64,000 nt of DNA. Source: Accumulibacter sp. GTDB lineage: Bacteria; Pseudomonadota; Gammaproteobacteria; Burkholderiales; Rhodocyclaceae. Location of the stretch: contig NZ_JAZKUG010000001.1 in assembly GCF_036625195.1 (NCBI RefSeq), forward strand, positions 186,001 to 250,000, given 5' to 3'. Positions 55,048-64,000 of this stretch are shown here, piece after piece (positions within the stretch are counted from its first letter, which is position 1; each line of letters opens with the position of its first letter). The notes under the pieces are model-generated. The model saw nothing but the letters and a program-made list of their open reading frames with translations, was not told the DNA's origin and searched no databases. The translations under genes were made by a program, and so were the position numbers.

Positions 55048-55164
55048 CTCCGGGTGCGGAGCGCCCGCCCGAGCATTGCCCGAATGGCCCGCAGTGCAGC
55101 ACCGTCACGAGCCTTGGCGTGGCCTGGTCGAAACCGGTCCACCGGTCCATCGACGCGGAAACGC

Positions 55165-55563
55165 TCAGACCGGCGCAGGCAGTTCCCGCTTGCCGCCGTG
55201 CTGATCGATCGCGACGTAAGTGAGCACCGCCTCGGTCACCTTTACCGTGATCGGTTGCGCCGGGTGACGCTCCGCGTAGACCTCGACCCGGACCGTGATC
55301 GAAGTGCGGCCGGTGCCGACCACCTCGGCAAAGAAGCTGACGACGTCACCGACCGATACTGGCTGCTTGAAAAGGAAGGAATTGACCGCCACGGTGGTCA
55401 CACGACCACGCGCGCGCCGCATCGCCGGTATCGCACCGGCGACGTCGACCTGCGCCATGATCCAGCCACCGAAGACGTCTCCCTGCGGATTCACCTCCGA
55501 AGGCATCGGCACGACTCGCAGGATGGGTTGCCGGTCAGGCAGCACCGTCAGCACCTCAGGCAT
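55165..55563 (-). CDS. Acyl-CoA thioesterase, YciA-like hotdog fold
   Basis: 132 residues. MPSEVNPQGDVFGGWIMAQVDVAGAIPA holds the catalytic Asp and the Gly-rich hotdog helix of YciA/ACOT-type thioesterases, followed by TVAVNSFLFKQPVSVGDVVSFFAEVV and VKVTEAVLTYVAID. It releases free acids from acyl-CoA and may relieve CoA sequestration when beta-oxidation is blocked. Its start overlaps the FadJ-type gene stop by 8 bases. Confidence 0.9.
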   Translation of the reverse strand: MPEVLTVLPDRQPILRVVPMPSEVNPQGDVFGGWIMAQVDVAGAIPAMRRARGRVTTVAVNSFLFKQPVSVGDVVSFFAEVVGTGRTSITVRVEVYAERHPAQPITVKVTEAVLTYVAIDQHGGKRELPAPV

Positions 55564-57523
55564 GTTGGCTGCGCAGGTAGTTGAGCGGCCCACCGGTGAA
55601 AGGGGCGAAGCCGGTGCCGAAGATCACGCCGGCATCAGCCAGGTCGGCGTCGGCGACGACGCCCTCGTCGACCAGATCCTGCGTTCGCTCGAGCAGAGGC
55701 CGCACGAGCCGCTCGGCGAGGCCGTCCGGCACGGCCGTGGCGGGAGGTTTGGCCGCCTTGCCAGCGCGGTACTCATAGAAGCCGCGACCACTCTTGCGGC
55801 CCAAGTGGCCGGCGTTGAAGCGCTCGAGCAGGCAGCGCGGCGGTGCCGCCCCGCTCCCGGCAAGGCTCCTGCCAGCCGCCATGGCAACATCGAGGCCGAC
55901 CATGTCCACGAGCTCGATCGGCCCCATCGGCATGCCGAAGGCGAGCATCGCCTCGTCGATGGTCGCAGGCGCGATCCCCTCGTCGACCGCACGCATCGCC
56001 TCCAGCATGTAGGGACCGATGACGGCGTTGACGAGAAACCCGGGCGCGCTTTTCACCGGCAACGGCAGCCGGTCGATCTGGCGCACGAAGGCCGTCGCGC
56101 ACTGGACCGTGTCGACCTCCGTCCCGGCAGCCGCGACGACTTCGACCAACGGCATCTTCGCCACCGGATTGAAGAAATGGATGCCGACGAGGCGCTCCGG
56201 TCGCGCCAGCACACTTGAAAGATCCTCGATGCGCAGGCTCGACGTATTGCTGGCAAGCACCGCGTCCGGCCGCATCCGCGTTTCCAGACCGGCAAGCAGG
56301 GCGTGCTTGGCTTCGAGATTCTCGACGATCGCCTCGATGACGACGTCGGCCTGGGCGACCCCGTGCCCTTCCGGGTCGGGGATCAGGCGGTCCATCGCCG
56401 CGCGCAGCTCGCGCGCATCGCGGATGCGCTTCCCCCAGGCGATGTAGGCCCGTTGCAGGGCCGGGGCGATCCGCTCGATGCCCTGATCCTGCAGGGTCAC
56501 GGTCAAGCCGCGCAAGGCGCACCAGGCGGCGATGTCGCCACCCATGACGCCGGCACCAACGACATGGACGCGCCGGGCCGTGAAGCCGCCAGCCTTGCCG
56601 AAACTCTTCAGCCGCTCCTGCAGGAAGAAGACGCGCACGAGGTTGCGTGCCGTTGGCGAGCGGACGATGCTGTCGATCAGTTCCGGTGCCGCCAGCGCAT
56701 CACCGTGATGGTGTGCCCAGATGTCGATGATCGCGTAGGGTGCCGGGTAGTGCTCGCGCCGAGCGCGCCGCGCAACCTGCTTTCTCGCACCAATGGCGAC
56801 GATGCTCTTGAGCGGCCCGTTGAGCAGGCGATGCAGGAAAGGCGGACGCCGCCGCGCCTGGCCGCTCAGGACGAGCATGGCCGCCGCCGCATCCATCACG
56901 CGCGGTGGTACGCAGTCGTCGGCGAGGCCCAGTCGCTTCGCCTTCCTCGCGTCGATCGTCTTGCCCGTCAGCATCATGTCGAGCGCAGCCTGGGGACCGG
57001 TTCGCTCGGGCAGGCGAAGCATGCCGCCCCAACCCGGAACGATGCCCAGCATCACCTCCGGGAGCCCCATGCGCGTCGAGGGTTCATCGACGGCGAGCAG
57101 GTAACGACAGGCGAGCGCCAGTTCGAGGCCACCGCCGAGGCAGTGTCCGCGGACGAGAGCCAGCGTCGGGTAGGGCACCGCCGCCAGGCGATTGAACAAC
57201 TGCCAGCCACGTGCCACCATCTCGACGCCCTTGGCCGGCGTATCGAGTTGGGTGAACTCCTGGATGTCGGCGCCGGCAATGAAGCCGGCGCCCTTGCCGG
57301 AGCGGAAGATGAGAGCCTTCGGCCGCTGTCGGTCGAGCTCATCGAGGAGCTGTGACAGTTCCGCCATGACTGCACTCGACAGCGAGTTGGTGGATTCGCC
57401 CGCCTTGTCGAGAATCGCCCAGGTGAGGCCCTGCGCGTCGACCTCGAGCCGCCAGTGCCGCCAAGCTTGTGTGTCGGGGTTCATGACCTTCCCTTGATAC
57501 TCGTTTTCCGTCATCAGTTTCAT
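55556..57523 (-). CDS. fadJ: Enoyl-CoA hydratase/3-hydroxyacyl-CoA dehydrogenase, FadJ-type
   Basis: 655 residues. The enoyl-CoA hydratase domain comes first (AGADIQEF, GHCLGGGLELALACRY, GLPEVMLGIVPGWGG), then the dehydrogenase domain with VVGAGVMGGDIAAW, ASNTSSLRIEDLS and VGIHFFNPVAKMPLVE. It is in the classical FadB/FadJ order, opposite to the other enzyme in this regulon. The start ATG overlaps the thiolase stop (ATGA), which fixes it against the longer upstream frame. Confidence 0.93.
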   Translation of the reverse strand: MKLMTENEYQGKVMNPDTQAWRHWRLEVDAQGLTWAILDKAGESTNSLSSAVMAELSQLLDELDRQRPKALIFRSGKGAGFIAGADIQEFTQLDTPAKGVEMVARGWQLFNRLAAVPYPTLALVRGHCLGGGLELALACRYLLAVDEPSTRMGLPEVMLGIVPGWGGMLRLPERTGPQAALDMMLTGKTIDARKAKRLGLADDCVPPRVMDAAAAMLVLSGQARRRPPFLHRLLNGPLKSIVAIGARKQVARRARREHYPAPYAIIDIWAHHHGDALAAPELIDSIVRSPTARNLVRVFFLQERLKSFGKAGGFTARRVHVVGAGVMGGDIAAWCALRGLTVTLQDQGIERIAPALQRAYIAWGKRIRDARELRAAMDRLIPDPEGHGVAQADVVIEAIVENLEAKHALLAGLETRMRPDAVLASNTSSLRIEDLSSVLARPERLVGIHFFNPVAKMPLVEVVAAAGTEVDTVQCATAFVRQIDRLPLPVKSAPGFLVNAVIGPYMLEAMRAVDEGIAPATIDEAMLAFGMPMGPIELVDMVGLDVAMAAGRSLAGSGAAPPRCLLERFNAGHLGRKSGRGFYEYRAGKAAKPPATAVPDGLAERLVRPLLERTQDLVDEGVVADADLADAGVIFGTGFAPFTGGPLNYLRSQHA

Positions 57524-58821
57524 GCGACACCTGCCCGCAGGTTCTCGACCAGCATCGCCCCGCCCTGACCACCGCCGATGCAGATCGCCGCGATGCCACG
57601 ACGGGCATCGGCGGCGCGCAGGGCATGCAGCAGATGAAGGACGATGCGCGCGCCGGATGCACCCACCGGGTGGCCAATGGCGATGGCGCCGCCATCGACG
57701 TTGAGACGGTCTCCTGCCAACGAACCGAGCGCTGCCGGCAAACCGAGCTGCTCGCGGCACCAGGCATCCGACTCCCAGGCGGCAATGCAGCCGAGTACCT
57801 GCGCGGCAAAGGCCTCGTTGATCTCCCACAGGTCGATGTCGTCGAGCCCGAGTTGCTGCCGCAGCAGGATCGGTGTTGCCGCATGCACCGGCCCCAGACC
57901 CATCTCTGCCGGGTCGAGTCCGGCCCACTGGCTGTCCGCGATCCGGCCAAGCGGCTGCAGTTGCCACTTCTCGACCACTGCCTGCGAAGCGAGGAGCAGC
58001 CACGCCGCCCCGTCGGTGATCTGCGAACTGTTGCCCGGGGTGATCCGACCGTAGCGGCGGTCGAAGAACGGCTTCAATCTGGCCAGCCCGACCATGCTCG
58101 AGTCCGGACGCACCCCATCATCATCGAGATACACTTGGCCCTGGCCATCGACCAGCGGCACGATCTCGCCAAGACGCCCCGCTTGGCGTGCAGCAACGGC
58201 GCGCTGGTGACTGCGGACGCTGAATTCATCCATCCGCTGGCGCGAGATCGCGAAGCGCCAGGCGAGGTTCTCCGCCGTCTGGCCCATCAGCAGCCCGACG
58301 ACCGGATCGGTCAGCCCCTTGAGCAGGCCGATGACCGGTGCCAACAGCTGCGCCGGGCGCAACCGGCTGAACATGCCGATCTTCTGGCTGATGCTCCTGG
58401 CCTGCATCATCCGGGCAAACCACTGCACCATCACATCGTTGTAGAGCAGCGGCGCACGCGACAGCGCGTCTACGCCACCAGCAAGCACCAGCTGCGAACG
58501 CCCGCTGCGGATGTTGGCCATTGCCGAATCGATCGCCTGCATGCCGCTGGCGCAATTCCGCATGACCGTCCACGCCGGCACCTGCTGCCCGCAACCGAGC
58601 CGCAGCGAGACGACGCGACCGATGTTGACCTCGTCTGGCGACGGACTGGCACAACCGAGGATGACCTCATCAAGGTCGGTGGCAGCGAACGGCTGACGAA
58701 TCAACAGCGCCCGCCCCGCCTGCACCGCCAGGTCGCTGGCAGCGAACGGGCCGGGAGCACTGCGCCCCTTGAGAAACGGGGTGCGCGCGCCATCGACGAC
58801 ATATACCGGCTCAGATTCCAA
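57520..58821 (-). CDS. fadI: Acetyl-CoA C-acyltransferase, FadI-like
   Basis: 433 residues. Cys90 in MRNCASGMQAID is the nucleophile; NEAFAAQVL, GGAIAIGHPVGASGARI and CIGGGQGGAMLVE complete the thiolase active site. Its length and MESEPVYVVDGARTPF start fit the longer FadI branch, which pairs with FadJ. It is translationally coupled to the FadJ-type gene and lies 86 bases after fadE. Confidence 0.92.
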   Translation of the reverse strand: MESEPVYVVDGARTPFLKGRSAPGPFAASDLAVQAGRALLIRQPFAATDLDEVILGCASPSPDEVNIGRVVSLRLGCGQQVPAWTVMRNCASGMQAIDSAMANIRSGRSQLVLAGGVDALSRAPLLYNDVMVQWFARMMQARSISQKIGMFSRLRPAQLLAPVIGLLKGLTDPVVGLLMGQTAENLAWRFAISRQRMDEFSVRSHQRAVAARQAGRLGEIVPLVDGQGQVYLDDDGVRPDSSMVGLARLKPFFDRRYGRITPGNSSQITDGAAWLLLASQAVVEKWQLQPLGRIADSQWAGLDPAEMGLGPVHAATPILLRQQLGLDDIDLWEINEAFAAQVLGCIAAWESDAWCREQLGLPAALGSLAGDRLNVDGGAIAIGHPVGASGARIVLHLLHALRAADARRGIAAICIGGGQGGAMLVENLRAGVA

Positions 58822-58907
58822 TACCTTCTCCTTCCTGCGGTTCCCTGACAGTGGCGCGCGGCAGCGGATGCCGCCTCCTGCCGCGCACCGCTGCGGCAGC
58901 CATCGCC

Positions 58908-61259
58908 TCAGGCGGCAGCCTTGTGCAGCAACGGCTCCTGCCGCATGCGACCGAGGTCATGCGGAAAATCGTCGACGCGGATCACGATGTCGCGCAAATC
59001 GTTGCGCCGCTTGAGGGCCGCATACTCGGCGGGGGTGACGATGCCGGCCGCGAACGCGGCGTGCGCCAGATCGCGCACATTGGCGTCGGGGTTGTCGACC
59101 AGCACACCCTTCTTCTCCGCTGCGCGGATCTTTGCCTCTATCGGCTCGGCCTCGATCGTCGCCAGGAGCGCGAGTTCGAGGGCACCGACGGCTTCCGACT
59201 CGCCCTTCGGCAAGTAGGTTTCGGCGGTCAGACGGTCACGCGCGGCAGACGGCTCGATCAGGAGCTTGGCCACCCGGTGACCGATGCGGTCGGACGGAAC
59301 ATCGTAGGGGTGCCCCAGCGGAAACACCATGCGGTAGAGCAGGCGGCCGATCCAGCGTACCGGGAAATTGGCGATGGCACCGTCGAAAGCCATCTGCGCC
59401 TTGTACATCGCGTCCCAGATCGCCCAGTGCATGAGCGGGGCGTCGGCCTGCTGGCGCCCTTCCGACTCATAGCGCTTGAGCGTCGCCGAACACAGGTAGA
59501 GCATCGACAGGATGTCGCCGAGACGCGCCGAGAGCTTCTCGCGACGCTTGAGTTCGCCGCCGAGCACCAGCATCGAGATGTCGGCAAGGAAGGCGAACGC
59601 CGACGAGAAGCGGGTCAGCTGCTGATAGTAACGCCGCGTCTCCGGTGCGACGTTGGCCGGTACGGATACGAAGTGCGAACCGGTGAGCCCCTTGCGCAGG
59701 GCGCTGAAAGCGTGCCGGATGGTGAAGACGGCGTGACCGAAAAGAGCGCGGTCGAAATCGTCCAGACCCTGTCGCGCGTCCGGATTGAAGGCGGCCTTCA
59801 TTTCCTTCAGGACGTACGGGTGGCAGCGGATGGCTCCCTGGCCGAAGAGGATCATGCTGCGCGTCAGGATGTTGGCGCCCTCGACCGTGATACCGATCGG
59901 GATCTGCTGATAGGCGCGGCCGATGAAGTTCGACGGGCCAAGGCAGATGCCCTTGCCGCCGACGATGTCCATGCCGTCATTGACCACCTGCCGCGCGCGT
60001 TCGGTGACGTGGTACTTGGCGATCGCCGATACCACCGAAGGCTTCTCGCCGAGATCGATGGCGCCGGCCGTCATCTTGCGCACAGCGTCCATCATGTAGG
60101 TGTAGGCACCGATCCTGGTCAGCGGCTCCTCGACCCCCTCGAAACGACCAATAGCCATCTTGAACTGGCTGCGCACGCGTGCATAGGCACCGACGGTGCG
60201 CGCGGTCAATTGCGCCATGCCGGTATTGGACGAGGGCAGCGAAATCGAACGCCCCGCCGCCAGGCACTCCATGAGCATCCGCCAGCCCTGGCCAACCATC
60301 GCCGGACCGCCGATCACGTAGTCGAGTGGCATGAAGACGTCCTTGCCACGAGTGGGACCGTTCATGAACATGGCGTTGAGCGGAAAATGCCGGCGGCCGA
60401 TCTCAGCACCGGGCGTATCGCGCGGTACGAGCGCGCAGGTGATGCCGACGTGCTTCTTTCCGCCGAGCAGTCCATCAGGGTCGTAAAGGTGGAAGGCCAG
60501 GCCGAGAATGGTGCAAACCGGCCCGAGCGTGATGTAGCGCTTGTCCCAGGTCACGCGCATGCCGAGCACTTCCTTGCCCTGCCACATCCCCTTGCAGACG
60601 ATGCCCACATCCGGGATCGACCCGGCATCGGAACCCGCCCACGGACTGGTGAGGGCGAAAGCGGGAATCTCCAGGCCTTTCGCCAGGCGCGGCAGGTAGT
60701 GGTTCTTCTGCGCCTCGGTGCCATAGTGCAGCAGCAATTCGGCTGGCCCGAGCGAGTTCGGCACCATCACCGACACCGACAGAGCCGAACAGCGCGTTGA
60801 CAGCTTGGTGACGATCTGTGAGTGCGCATAGGCGGAAAACTCGAGACCACCGTAGCGCTTCGGGATGATCATGCCGAGGAAGCCCTTGTCCTTGATGTAC
60901 TGCCAAGCCTCTGCCGGCAGGTCGTGGAGTTCGCTGGTCACCTGCCAGTCGTCGACCAGCGCACAGGCCTGCTCGACCTCGTTTTCCAGGAACGACTGCT
61001 CCGCTGCCGTCAGCTTCGGAACCGGGTACGCAAGAAGCTTGCTCCAGTCCGGGTCACCGCGGAACAGTTCGCCGTCCCACCAGACGGTACCGGCCTCGAG
61101 CGCGACGCGCTCGGTCTCCGACATCTGCGGCAGAATCCGCTTGTAGGTCCTGAAAACTGGCCGGCTGACGAACGCCCGTCGCAGAGGACGGAAGCCGAAC
61201 AGAACGACCACGCTCGCCAGCGTGATACCTATGACACTCCAGATGATCGTCGCGATCAT
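58908..61259 (-). CDS. fadE: Acyl-CoA dehydrogenase FadE
   Basis: 783 residues of the long bacterial FadE type. An N-terminal membrane anchor (MIATIIWSVIGITLASVVVLFGF) is followed by the acyl-CoA dehydrogenase core (GLEFSAYAHSQIVTKLSTRCSALSVSVMVPNSLGPAELLLHYGT, FALTSPWAGSDAGSIPD, ITVEGANILTRSMILFGQGAIRCHPYV) and a C-terminal DUF1974-like region. It performs the first oxidation of beta-oxidation, passing electrons to ETF. It lies 30 bases downstream of psrA. Confidence 0.96.
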   Translation of the reverse strand: MIATIIWSVIGITLASVVVLFGFRPLRRAFVSRPVFRTYKRILPQMSETERVALEAGTVWWDGELFRGDPDWSKLLAYPVPKLTAAEQSFLENEVEQACALVDDWQVTSELHDLPAEAWQYIKDKGFLGMIIPKRYGGLEFSAYAHSQIVTKLSTRCSALSVSVMVPNSLGPAELLLHYGTEAQKNHYLPRLAKGLEIPAFALTSPWAGSDAGSIPDVGIVCKGMWQGKEVLGMRVTWDKRYITLGPVCTILGLAFHLYDPDGLLGGKKHVGITCALVPRDTPGAEIGRRHFPLNAMFMNGPTRGKDVFMPLDYVIGGPAMVGQGWRMLMECLAAGRSISLPSSNTGMAQLTARTVGAYARVRSQFKMAIGRFEGVEEPLTRIGAYTYMMDAVRKMTAGAIDLGEKPSVVSAIAKYHVTERARQVVNDGMDIVGGKGICLGPSNFIGRAYQQIPIGITVEGANILTRSMILFGQGAIRCHPYVLKEMKAAFNPDARQGLDDFDRALFGHAVFTIRHAFSALRKGLTGSHFVSVPANVAPETRRYYQQLTRFSSAFAFLADISMLVLGGELKRREKLSARLGDILSMLYLCSATLKRYESEGRQQADAPLMHWAIWDAMYKAQMAFDGAIANFPVRWIGRLLYRMVFPLGHPYDVPSDRIGHRVAKLLIEPSAARDRLTAETYLPKGESEAVGALELALLATIEAEPIEAKIRAAEKKGVLVDNPDANVRDLAHAAFAAGIVTPAEYAALKRRNDLRDIVIRVDDFPHDLGRMRQEPLLHKAAA

Positions 61260-61289
61260 GGCTGCTTCTCCTGTGATTGGTCTTGGGTT

Positions 61290-62045
61290 CTAGGTCCCGG
61301 GTCTGCTTTCTCCGGCTGCCTTGCTCGGCAACTCTTTTTGGTTTGCTGCTGGCTCGTCGAACTGCGGCAACGGAGCCCGCAGGCCGCCGAGCAGGAAGGG
61401 CATCAGCCTCTGCGCGAGGCGCCTGGCGCGAATCGTATCGTCCTCCTGAACCGGACGCTCGCCAGCCAGGTCGTCGACTTCGACGCCGGTCACCACGCGC
61501 AGGACGTCGGTGCCGGCGATGGCGTAGGACATGGCCCCGAGCATGAAGTGCAGGCGCCAGACGATCTCCGCCTGCGGCACGTCGGGCAAAGCCCGGTACA
61601 GCGCCTGCTTGTAGCGATCGATCACCTCGGCATATTCGCCGGCAAAGAAGGTGCGGATGAACTCCGCCGGTTCGGTCAACGTGCGACCGAGGAGCCGCAG
61701 GAAGGTCATTCCACCAAGGGTCTTGTCCTCACCCATGCGCAGCAGCGTGCCGAAGAACGCCTCGAGGATCTGCGAAGGTTTCAGCGCCCCGCCGCCGGCC
61801 TGCGCCTCGAGACGGTCGAGGGCCTGCAGGCGATTGTCGTTGAGCCACCCCAGGCGCCGTCGGAAGACATCGCGCAGCAGCGCCTCCTTGCAACCAAAGT
61901 GGTAGTTGACGGCTGCCAGATTGACCTCGGCCGCGCCAGTGATCATGCGCATCGAGGTCGCCTCGTAGCCGTTCTCCATGAACAGGCGCTCGGCGACATC
62001 GAGGATCCGATCGCGGGTATCACTGTTGGTCTTTTGCTCGGGCAT
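61290..62045 (-). CDS. psrA: TetR-family fatty-acid regulator PsrA-like
   Basis: 251 residues. The N-terminal helix-turn-helix reads RDRILDVAERLFMENGYEATSMRMITGAAEVNLAAVNYHFGCKEALLRDVF, typical of PsrA (NLAAVNYHFGxK). A ligand-binding domain (LRMGEDKTLGGMTFLRLLGRTL) follows. PsrA represses fatty-acid oxidation genes until a long-chain fatty acid is bound. It is first in the operon with fadE, the thiolase, the FadJ-type enzyme and the thioesterase. An operator overlapping its own promoter implies autoregulation. Confidence 0.92.
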   Translation of the reverse strand: MPEQKTNSDTRDRILDVAERLFMENGYEATSMRMITGAAEVNLAAVNYHFGCKEALLRDVFRRRLGWLNDNRLQALDRLEAQAGGGALKPSQILEAFFGTLLRMGEDKTLGGMTFLRLLGRTLTEPAEFIRTFFAGEYAEVIDRYKQALYRALPDVPQAEIVWRLHFMLGAMSYAIAGTDVLRVVTGVEVDDLAGERPVQEDDTIRARRLAQRLMPFLLGGLRAPLPQFDEPAANQKELPSKAAGESRPGT

Positions 62046-62106
62046 CTGCTGACTGGTCGCTGGATGGGGTTCTGGAAAATGCTGGGCTCATCGGCCACAA
62101 CGCTAG

Positions 62107-62123
62107 TTCAAACGTTCGTTTTA
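62107..62123 (-). promoter_or_regulatory. PsrA-like operator upstream of psrA
   Basis: The plus strand reads TTCAAACGTTCGTTTTA, the same 17-mer as the operator upstream of the fadB-like gene but in the opposite orientation. It sits directly downstream of the psrA -10 box, about 62 bases before the psrA start. Confidence 0.82.
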
Positions 62124-62152
62124 ATTCTAGGGTGAGCGCTTCGCGAATGCAA
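62124..62152 (-). promoter_or_regulatory. Promoter of the psrA-fadE operon
   Basis: Read leftward, the -35 is TTGCAT (62152-62147), the spacer is 17 bases and the -10 is TAGAAT (62129-62124). The PsrA-like operator abuts the -10 box, the same architecture as at the second beta-oxidation promoter. Confidence 0.75.
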
Positions 62153-62244
62153 GCTTTTTTTCCCGACCGTCTGCCGCTTGAGAGGATGCGCGGCAACAAG
62201 GCATACTGCCGGGGTCATTGACAACCCGATCGAGCCACCTGCCC

Positions 62245-64000
62245 ATGCGCCGTACTGCTTCTGACTACCCGGCTGGCAACAGGCCAGCGGCCGGTGATGC
62301 GCATGTCGCAGCGACGCTCCGCAGGCTGCTGCCCTACCTCTGGCAACACAAGTGGCGGTTTCTGCTGGCGTTGTCCTGCCTGGTTGGAGCCAAGATGGCC
62401 AACGTCAGCGTGCCGCTGATCTTCAAGGAGATGATCGACGGTCTCACAGGCCCACAACAGGCGCTCATCCTGCCGGCCGGGCTCCTCCTGCTCTACGGTA
62501 CCTTGCGCTTCTCCGCTTCCTTGTTCGCCGAGTTGCGCGAGATTCTCTTTGCCCGCGTCACCCAACGCGCCGTCCGGCGCATCGCTCTCGAGGTCTTCCG
62601 TCACCTGCACGACCTGTCGCTGCGCTTTCACCTGGAACGGCAGACCGGAGGCGTTTCACGCGACATCGAACGTGGCACCCGCTCGATCTCCAGCCTGATC
62701 AGCTATACGCTCTACTCGATCCTGCCCACTCTGGTCGAGATCAGCATCGTTCTCACCATCCTGCTGCTGCGCTACGACATCAGCCTGGCCCTGATCACGA
62801 GCGCCTCGCTGGTTGCCTACATCATTTTCACGGTGAGCGTCAGCAACTGGCGGATCATGCTTCGCCGCAAGCTCAACGAAACCGATTCGGCAGCCAACAC
62901 GCGGGCAATCGACAGCCTGCTGAACTACGAAACGGTCAAGTACTTCAACAACGAAGACTACGAGGCCCGACGCTACGACCAGCAAATGCAACTCTGGGAA
63001 GAAGCAGCCACACGCAGCCAGCTGTCACTCTCGTGGCTCAATCTGGGACAGCAGGGAATCATCGCACTCGGCGTGACGGCAATGATGTGGCGAGCTGCCG
63101 CCGGCGTCGTCGAAGGCAGCATGACGCTCGGCGATCTGGTACTGGTTAACGCGTTTCTCGTCCAGCTCTACATGCCGCTCAACTTCCTCGGCGTCGTCTA
63201 TCGCGAGATTCGGCAGGCGCTCGCCGACATCGAGCGGCTGTTCGACCTGCTGGCGGTGAATCGCGAGGTCGCCGATTCACCCGATGCAACCAGCCTCGCC
63301 GACGGACCCGTGACGATCCGCTTCGCAGCGGTAGACTTCTCCTACGAAGCCAACCGGCAGATCCTGCGCCAAGTGGACTTCTCGATTCCTGCCGGCCGAA
63401 CCGTCGCCGTCGTTGGTGAATCCGGCTCTGGCAAGTCGACGCTTGCGCGCCTGCTCTACCGCTTTTACGATGTCACTGCTGGTGCCATTCTGGTCAACGG
63501 CAGCGACCTCCGCCAACTGACTCAGGCCAGCCTGCGCGCGGCGGTTGGCATCGTGCCACAGGACACGGTGCTGTTCAACGACACCATCTACTACAACATT
63601 CAATACGGCAACCCTGGTGCCGACCGCGAGCAGGTTCTCGCAGCCGCGGCAGCAGCGCAGCTGGCGGCCTTCGTCGACCAGTTGCCACTGGGTTACGAAA
63701 CGCGCGTCGGCGAGAGGGGCCTGAAGCTTTCGGGGGGCGAGAAGCAACGCGTGGCCATCGCCCGGGCACTGCTCAAGAACCCGCCCGTGCTGATCTTCGA
63801 CGAGGCGACGTCAGCCCTCGACTCGAAGACCGAAAAGGCGATCCAGGCGAGTCTGGACCGTGCCGCGCACGGCCGCACGACTCTGGTCATCGCGCATCGC
63901 CTGTCAACAATCATGAACGCCGATGAGATACTCGTCATGGACATGGGCCGCATCGTCGAACGTGGAACGCATCAGCGGCTGCTCGAGGCCGCCGGCACCT
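62245..64000 (+). CDS. ATM1/HMT1-type ABC exporter (partial, runs off right edge)
   Basis: At least 585 residues, open to the window edge. Membrane helices fill about residues 30-320 (RFLLALSCLVGAKMANVSVPLIFKEMIDG; the segment NTRAIDSLLNYETVKYFNNEDYEARRYDQ is the ATM1-type glutathione-site region). The ATPase domain has Walker A VGESGSGKST, signature LSGGEKQRVAIARALL, Walker B PVLIFDEATSALD and H-loop IAHRLSTI. Such exporters carry glutathione-linked metal or sulfur compounds out of the cytoplasm. It is divergent from psrA and shares a 200-base intergenic region with it. Confidence 0.9.
   Translation, partial: MRRTASDYPAGNRPAAGDAHVAATLRRLLPYLWQHKWRFLLALSCLVGAKMANVSVPLIFKEMIDGLTGPQQALILPAGLLLLYGTLRFSASLFAELREILFARVTQRAVRRIALEVFRHLHDLSLRFHLERQTGGVSRDIERGTRSISSLISYTLYSILPTLVEISIVLTILLLRYDISLALITSASLVAYIIFTVSVSNWRIMLRRKLNETDSAANTRAIDSLLNYETVKYFNNEDYEARRYDQQMQLWEEAATRSQLSLSWLNLGQQGIIALGVTAMMWRAAAGVVEGSMTLGDLVLVNAFLVQLYMPLNFLGVVYREIRQALADIERLFDLLAVNREVADSPDATSLADGPVTIRFAAVDFSYEANRQILRQVDFSIPAGRTVAVVGESGSGKSTLARLLYRFYDVTAGAILVNGSDLRQLTQASLRAAVGIVPQDTVLFNDTIYYNIQYGNPGADREQVLAAAAAAQLAAFVDQLPLGYETRVGERGLKLSGGEKQRVAIARALLKNPPVLIFDEATSALDSKTEKAIQASLDRAAHGRTTLVIAHRLSTIMNADEILVMDMGRIVERGTHQRLLEAAGT

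Overview
The window is 64 kb of high-GC DNA from a Gram-negative bacterium. The gene content (UbiA, FadL, RecG, MobA, a PsrA-regulated fatty-acid regulon, Trk potassium uptake, NhaR, HtpX, short-form HPF, DUF2802, multidomain GGDEF/EAL proteins, a PHB-depolymerase-like protein) suggests a betaproteobacterium, most likely of the Rhodocyclales/Accumulibacter type. That placement is inferred from gene families, not from a marker gene. No rRNA, tRNA or CRISPR array was recognised.

Layout. 0-15.2 kb holds ordinary chromosomal genes: gmk (partial), a small secreted protein, a DUF456 membrane protein, mobA, an AMACR-type CoA-transferase-family racemase, an M16 peptidase, mscL, a class I aminotransferase, a PHB-depolymerase-like enzyme, a Kbp/LysM protein, a lipoprotein 5'-nucleotidase and a MoxR/VWA pair. 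15.4-22.6 kb is a decaying, lower-GC segment. It has a histidine phosphatase, a degraded SDR/DUF3429/membrane-protein/CIA30 operon, and fragments of a flavoprotein and a transposase. Next comes a trkA carrying an internal deletion with frame change, then a trkH split by an intact IS4-family element. That element has 16-bp perfect terminal repeats and a 10-bp target duplication.

23.6-31.9 kb is the most interesting part: one eight-gene leftward operon behind a near-consensus sigma70 promoter. It encodes a coiled-coil protein, an inner-membrane-anchored substrate-binding protein fused to an OmpA peptidoglycan-binding domain, an ABC permease and ATPase, a membrane/helical protein, a PspA-family protein, a AAA+ ATPase with a novel N-terminal half, and a TerB-like protein. 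A divergent M50-like membrane protease gene shares the promoter region. Tim44-like, NhaR, HPF and HtpX genes follow, so the whole 23-36 kb block has an envelope/stress flavour. I propose the operon as a candidate undescribed envelope-sensing or membrane-repair system.

36.8-51.2 kb carries a REC-DUF3369-PAS-PAS-GGDEF-EAL protein, a small c-type cytochrome, ubiA, an LplT-PlsC fusion, a chemoreceptor, recG, ridA, a FadL-type porin with a clear terminator, and small TPR, SPOR and DUF2802 proteins. 51.3-62.2 kb is a fatty-acid beta-oxidation regulon: psrA, fadE, a thiolase, a FadJ-type trifunctional enzyme, a hotdog thioesterase, a domain-inverted FadB-like enzyme and fadA. It is read from two near-consensus promoters, each immediately followed by the same 17-bp PsrA-like operator. 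An ATM1-type ABC exporter runs off the right edge.
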